This document shows positions 60,957-64,000 of a stretch of 64,000 nt of DNA, one piece after another (positions within the stretch are counted from its first letter, which is position 1; each line of letters begins with the position of its first letter). The DNA comes from Polyangia bacterium. Its GTDB lineage: Bacteria > Myxococcota_A > Polyangia > Fen-1088. Location of the stretch: NCBI GenBank assembly GCA_036268875.1, contig DATATI010000063.1, positions 1 through 64,000 of the forward strand. The letters run 5' to 3'. A program made the translations under genes and the position numbers. Below the pieces are notes generated by a model that saw only the letters and a list, made by a program, of their open reading frames with translations, had not been told where the DNA came from and ran no database searches.

Positions 60957-61616
60957 ATGAAACTCTATGGATACTGGCGCAGCTCGTCGGCCTGGCGGGT
61001 GCGGATCGCCCTGGGATTGAAAGGGATTCAGCACGACTACGAAGCCGTGCGCCTGGCGCGCGAAGGAGGTCAGCAACACGAAGCGCCGTTCACCGCCAAG
61101 AACCCGCTGGCCCAGGTGCCGCTGCTGGAACTGGACGCCCGCCCCGGCGAAGCGGCGCCGCGCCGGATCGCTCAGTCGATGGCCATCCTGGAATTTCTCG
61201 AGGAACATTTTCCCACCCCGGCGCTGTTGCCCGCTGATCCTTGGCTGCGGGCCCGAGCGCGACAACTGGCAGAGGTGGTGAACTCCGGCATTCAGCCCTA
61301 CCAGAACATGCCGCTGCTCAATTACGTCAAGGACGTTCTTGGCGGCGACGAGATGGCGGCGGCGCGTTTTTTCAACCACCGCGGGCTGACGGCGCTCGAG
61401 ACCTTGGCCAAGGAAACCGCCGGGGACTTTCTGGTCGGCAACGCCCCGACCTTCGCCGATGTTTATCTGGTGCCCCAGATGTACAGCGCGCGCCGGTTCT
61501 CCCTCGACGTCACGTCGTTCCCGACGCTGTCGCGCGTGGAGGCCGCGTGCGCCGCGCTGCCGGCGATCCACGCCGCCCACCCCGACCAGCAGGCGGACAA
61601 GCCAGCGACGGGGTAA
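60957..61616 (+). CDS. maiA: Maleylacetoacetate isomerase (glutathione S-transferase fold)
   Basis: 219 aa. SSSAWRVRIALGLKG is the SSCSWRVRIAL-type active-site motif of the zeta GST family, with IAQSMAILEFLEEHFP and DVYLVPQM later. It converts maleylacetoacetate to fumarylacetoacetate with glutathione as cofactor. Between FAH and HPPD genes. Confidence 0.9.
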   Translation: MKLYGYWRSSSAWRVRIALGLKGIQHDYEAVRLAREGGQQHEAPFTAKNPLAQVPLLELDARPGEAAPRRIAQSMAILEFLEEHFPTPALLPADPWLRARARQLAEVVNSGIQPYQNMPLLNYVKDVLGGDEMAAARFFNHRGLTALETLAKETAGDFLVGNAPTFADVYLVPQMYSARRFSLDVTSFPTLSRVEAACAALPAIHAAHPDQQADKPATG

Positions 61617-61625
61617 AATAGGCGC

Positions 61626-62810
<1,185 letters not shown>

Positions 62811-62820
62811 GGAGCCAAGC

Positions 62821-63990
62821 GTGCTCGATCGCATGGTCGCCGGCGAGGTCCCGGCCAAGCCGCACACCGCCCTGCGCGACGCCGCGGGCAACCTGCGCCA
62901 CGAAGAGTGCCTGACCCGAGACGGCTTCGACGGCCCGTTCACCATCCTCTATCATCGCCATCGTCCCCACACCCAGTCGGTGACGCGCGCCGAACGCGGT
63001 TGGCCGTTGCCCCGGGTCGCGGACGCCGATATCGGGCGGCCGCTGTCGCGGCGACATTATCGTTCGCAAGATCTGCCGCGCCCGGGTGGCCCGCCCGTCG
63101 ACGCGCGCCTGCCGTTGCTGTTCAACGACGACGTCGTGCTGTCCGTGATTCACCCCGACGCCGACGATCCGGTCTACGTCAGCAACGGTGACGGCGACGA
63201 TCTGTTCTTCATCGTCGAAGGCGGCGGCACGCTGCGCTCGCCTTTCGGCGATCTGGTCTTCACGGCGGGTGACTACGTCCTGGTACCGAAGGGAGTGCCG
63301 CATCGATTCGTCCTGGCCGCGCCGCCCACGGCGCAATCTTGGCTGAGCATCGAATGCGCCGCCGGGTTCGGCTTGCCCAAGCAGTGGCGCAACGAGGTCG
63401 GCCAGCTGCGCATGGACGCGCCGTACAGCCACCGTGATTTTCGCCGCCCGATTTTCCGCGGCCCCGACGACGACGGCGTGCGCGACCTGGTGGTAAAGCG
63501 CCAGGGTGCCTTTCACGGCTTTCGTTATCAGCACACACCGCTGGATGTGGTGGGCTGGGATGGCACCGTCTATCCGTGGGCGTTTCCCATCCTGAATTTT
63601 CAGCCACGGGTGGGCCTCATCCATCTGCCGCCCACCGTCCACGGCACGTTCGCCGCGCGCGGCGCGCTGGTTTGCAGCTTTGTCCCCCGCCCGCTGGATT
63701 TTCATCCGCAGGCCATTCCCTGCCCCTACCCGCACGCCTCGGTCAGCTGCGACGAGTTCATCTTTTATTGCCGCGGCAACTTCACGTCACGGCGCGGGGT
63801 CGGTCCCGGGAGCATCTCGCACCACCCGGCCGGCATCATGCACGGCCCCCACCCCGGCGCCTACGAAGGCAGCATCGGCGCCCGCGCCACCGACGAGCTG
63901 GCGGTCATGCTGGACACCTATCGCCCGCTGCAAGCGACGCCCGCGGCGCTGGCCATCGAAGACCTCGGGTACCACGATAGTTTCCGTTAG
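62821..63990 (+). CDS. hmgA: Homogentisate 1,2-dioxygenase
   Basis: 389 aa from a GTG with GGGAG upstream. Shows the cupin ring-cleaving pattern (GDYVLVPKGVPHRF, HGTF, FIFYCRGNFTSRRGVGPGSISHHPAGIMHGPHPGAYE). It is shorter than the classic ~430-aa enzyme, as in many bacterial relatives. It opens the ring of homogentisate to maleylacetoacetate, completing the operon. Confidence 0.92.
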   Translation: MLDRMVAGEVPAKPHTALRDAAGNLRHEECLTRDGFDGPFTILYHRHRPHTQSVTRAERGWPLPRVADADIGRPLSRRHYRSQDLPRPGGPPVDARLPLLFNDDVVLSVIHPDADDPVYVSNGDGDDLFFIVEGGGTLRSPFGDLVFTAGDYVLVPKGVPHRFVLAAPPTAQSWLSIECAAGFGLPKQWRNEVGQLRMDAPYSHRDFRRPIFRGPDDDGVRDLVVKRQGAFHGFRYQHTPLDVVGWDGTVYPWAFPILNFQPRVGLIHLPPTVHGTFAARGALVCSFVPRPLDFHPQAIPCPYPHASVSCDEFIFYCRGNFTSRRGVGPGSISHHPAGIMHGPHPGAYEGSIGARATDELAVMLDTYRPLQATPAALAIEDLGYHDSFR

Positions 63991-64000
63991 CCGCTGAATC

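Overview
The window is GC-rich, gene-dense chromosomal DNA that looks like a myxobacterium or a close relative (Myxococcota). The reasons are the many lipoproteins with Gly/Ser-rich linkers after the lipobox Cys, a Ser/Thr kinase with a PEGA tail, many response regulators, a lipoprotein with NGLNSY repeats plus a ricin-type lectin, and many unlinked sigma and anti-sigma genes. I saw no rRNA, tRNA, CRISPR array, prophage or insertion sequence. Gene identities come from reading motifs by eye; no database search was run.

Layout. 1-4255: the end of an esterase, then a leftward group of lectin lipoprotein, ECF sigma factor, anti-sigma factor and Tat-exported phosphoesterase. 4256-20291: a sugar-amine locus. 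It holds an MFS transporter, a GH2 exo-beta-D-glucosaminidase-like enzyme, a ROK sugar kinase, an AraC-type regulator, a SIS-domain deaminase/isomerase, a five-gene Opp/Dpp-type ABC importer and a secreted CE4 polysaccharide deacetylase. Together these could deacetylate a chitin-like polymer outside, import the glucosamine oligomers, cut them inside, phosphorylate the sugar and deaminate it. 20288-26695: a HupE/UreJ-like membrane protein, several secreted lipoproteins and an orphan cytoplasmic sugar-binding-type protein. 26707-33667: signalling (EAL response regulator, single-domain receiver, Ser/Thr kinase, CBS protein, OmpR-type regulator) and a fused double rRNA methyltransferase. 33809-41145: dGTPase overlapping RNase R, a PQQ-type beta-propeller lipoprotein, a phosphodiesterase-type lipoprotein, a small element with terminal inverted repeats and a membrane protein.

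41235-47446 is a compact operon: a multi-receiver protein, a protein with two D-Ala-D-Ala-ligase-like ATP-grasp halves, a self-cleaving P1 aminopeptidase and a glutathione-synthetase-like ATP-grasp enzyme. It looks like a pathway for a small peptide, and I do not know its product. 47451-54200: a large beta-propeller lipoprotein, then a DUF4266/DUF3570/TlpA-like envelope cluster and a GAF-GGDEF diguanylate cyclase. 54290-57643: a FlgM-like small protein, a Cys-rich lipoprotein, a FliA-type sigma factor and an NtrC-type sigma-54 activator, with no flagellar structural genes nearby. 57771-63990: an inositol-monophosphatase-like enzyme and PheA leftward, then rightward the tyrosine/homogentisate degradation operon (FAH-type hydrolase, maleylacetoacetate isomerase, HPPD, homogentisate dioxygenase). 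Phe synthesis and Tyr breakdown start back to back, 27 bp apart.

Many adjacent genes overlap by ATGA or GTGA (sigma/anti-sigma, the ABC operon, dgt/rnr, ligase/peptidase, the DUF4266 group), so translational coupling is a general habit here.
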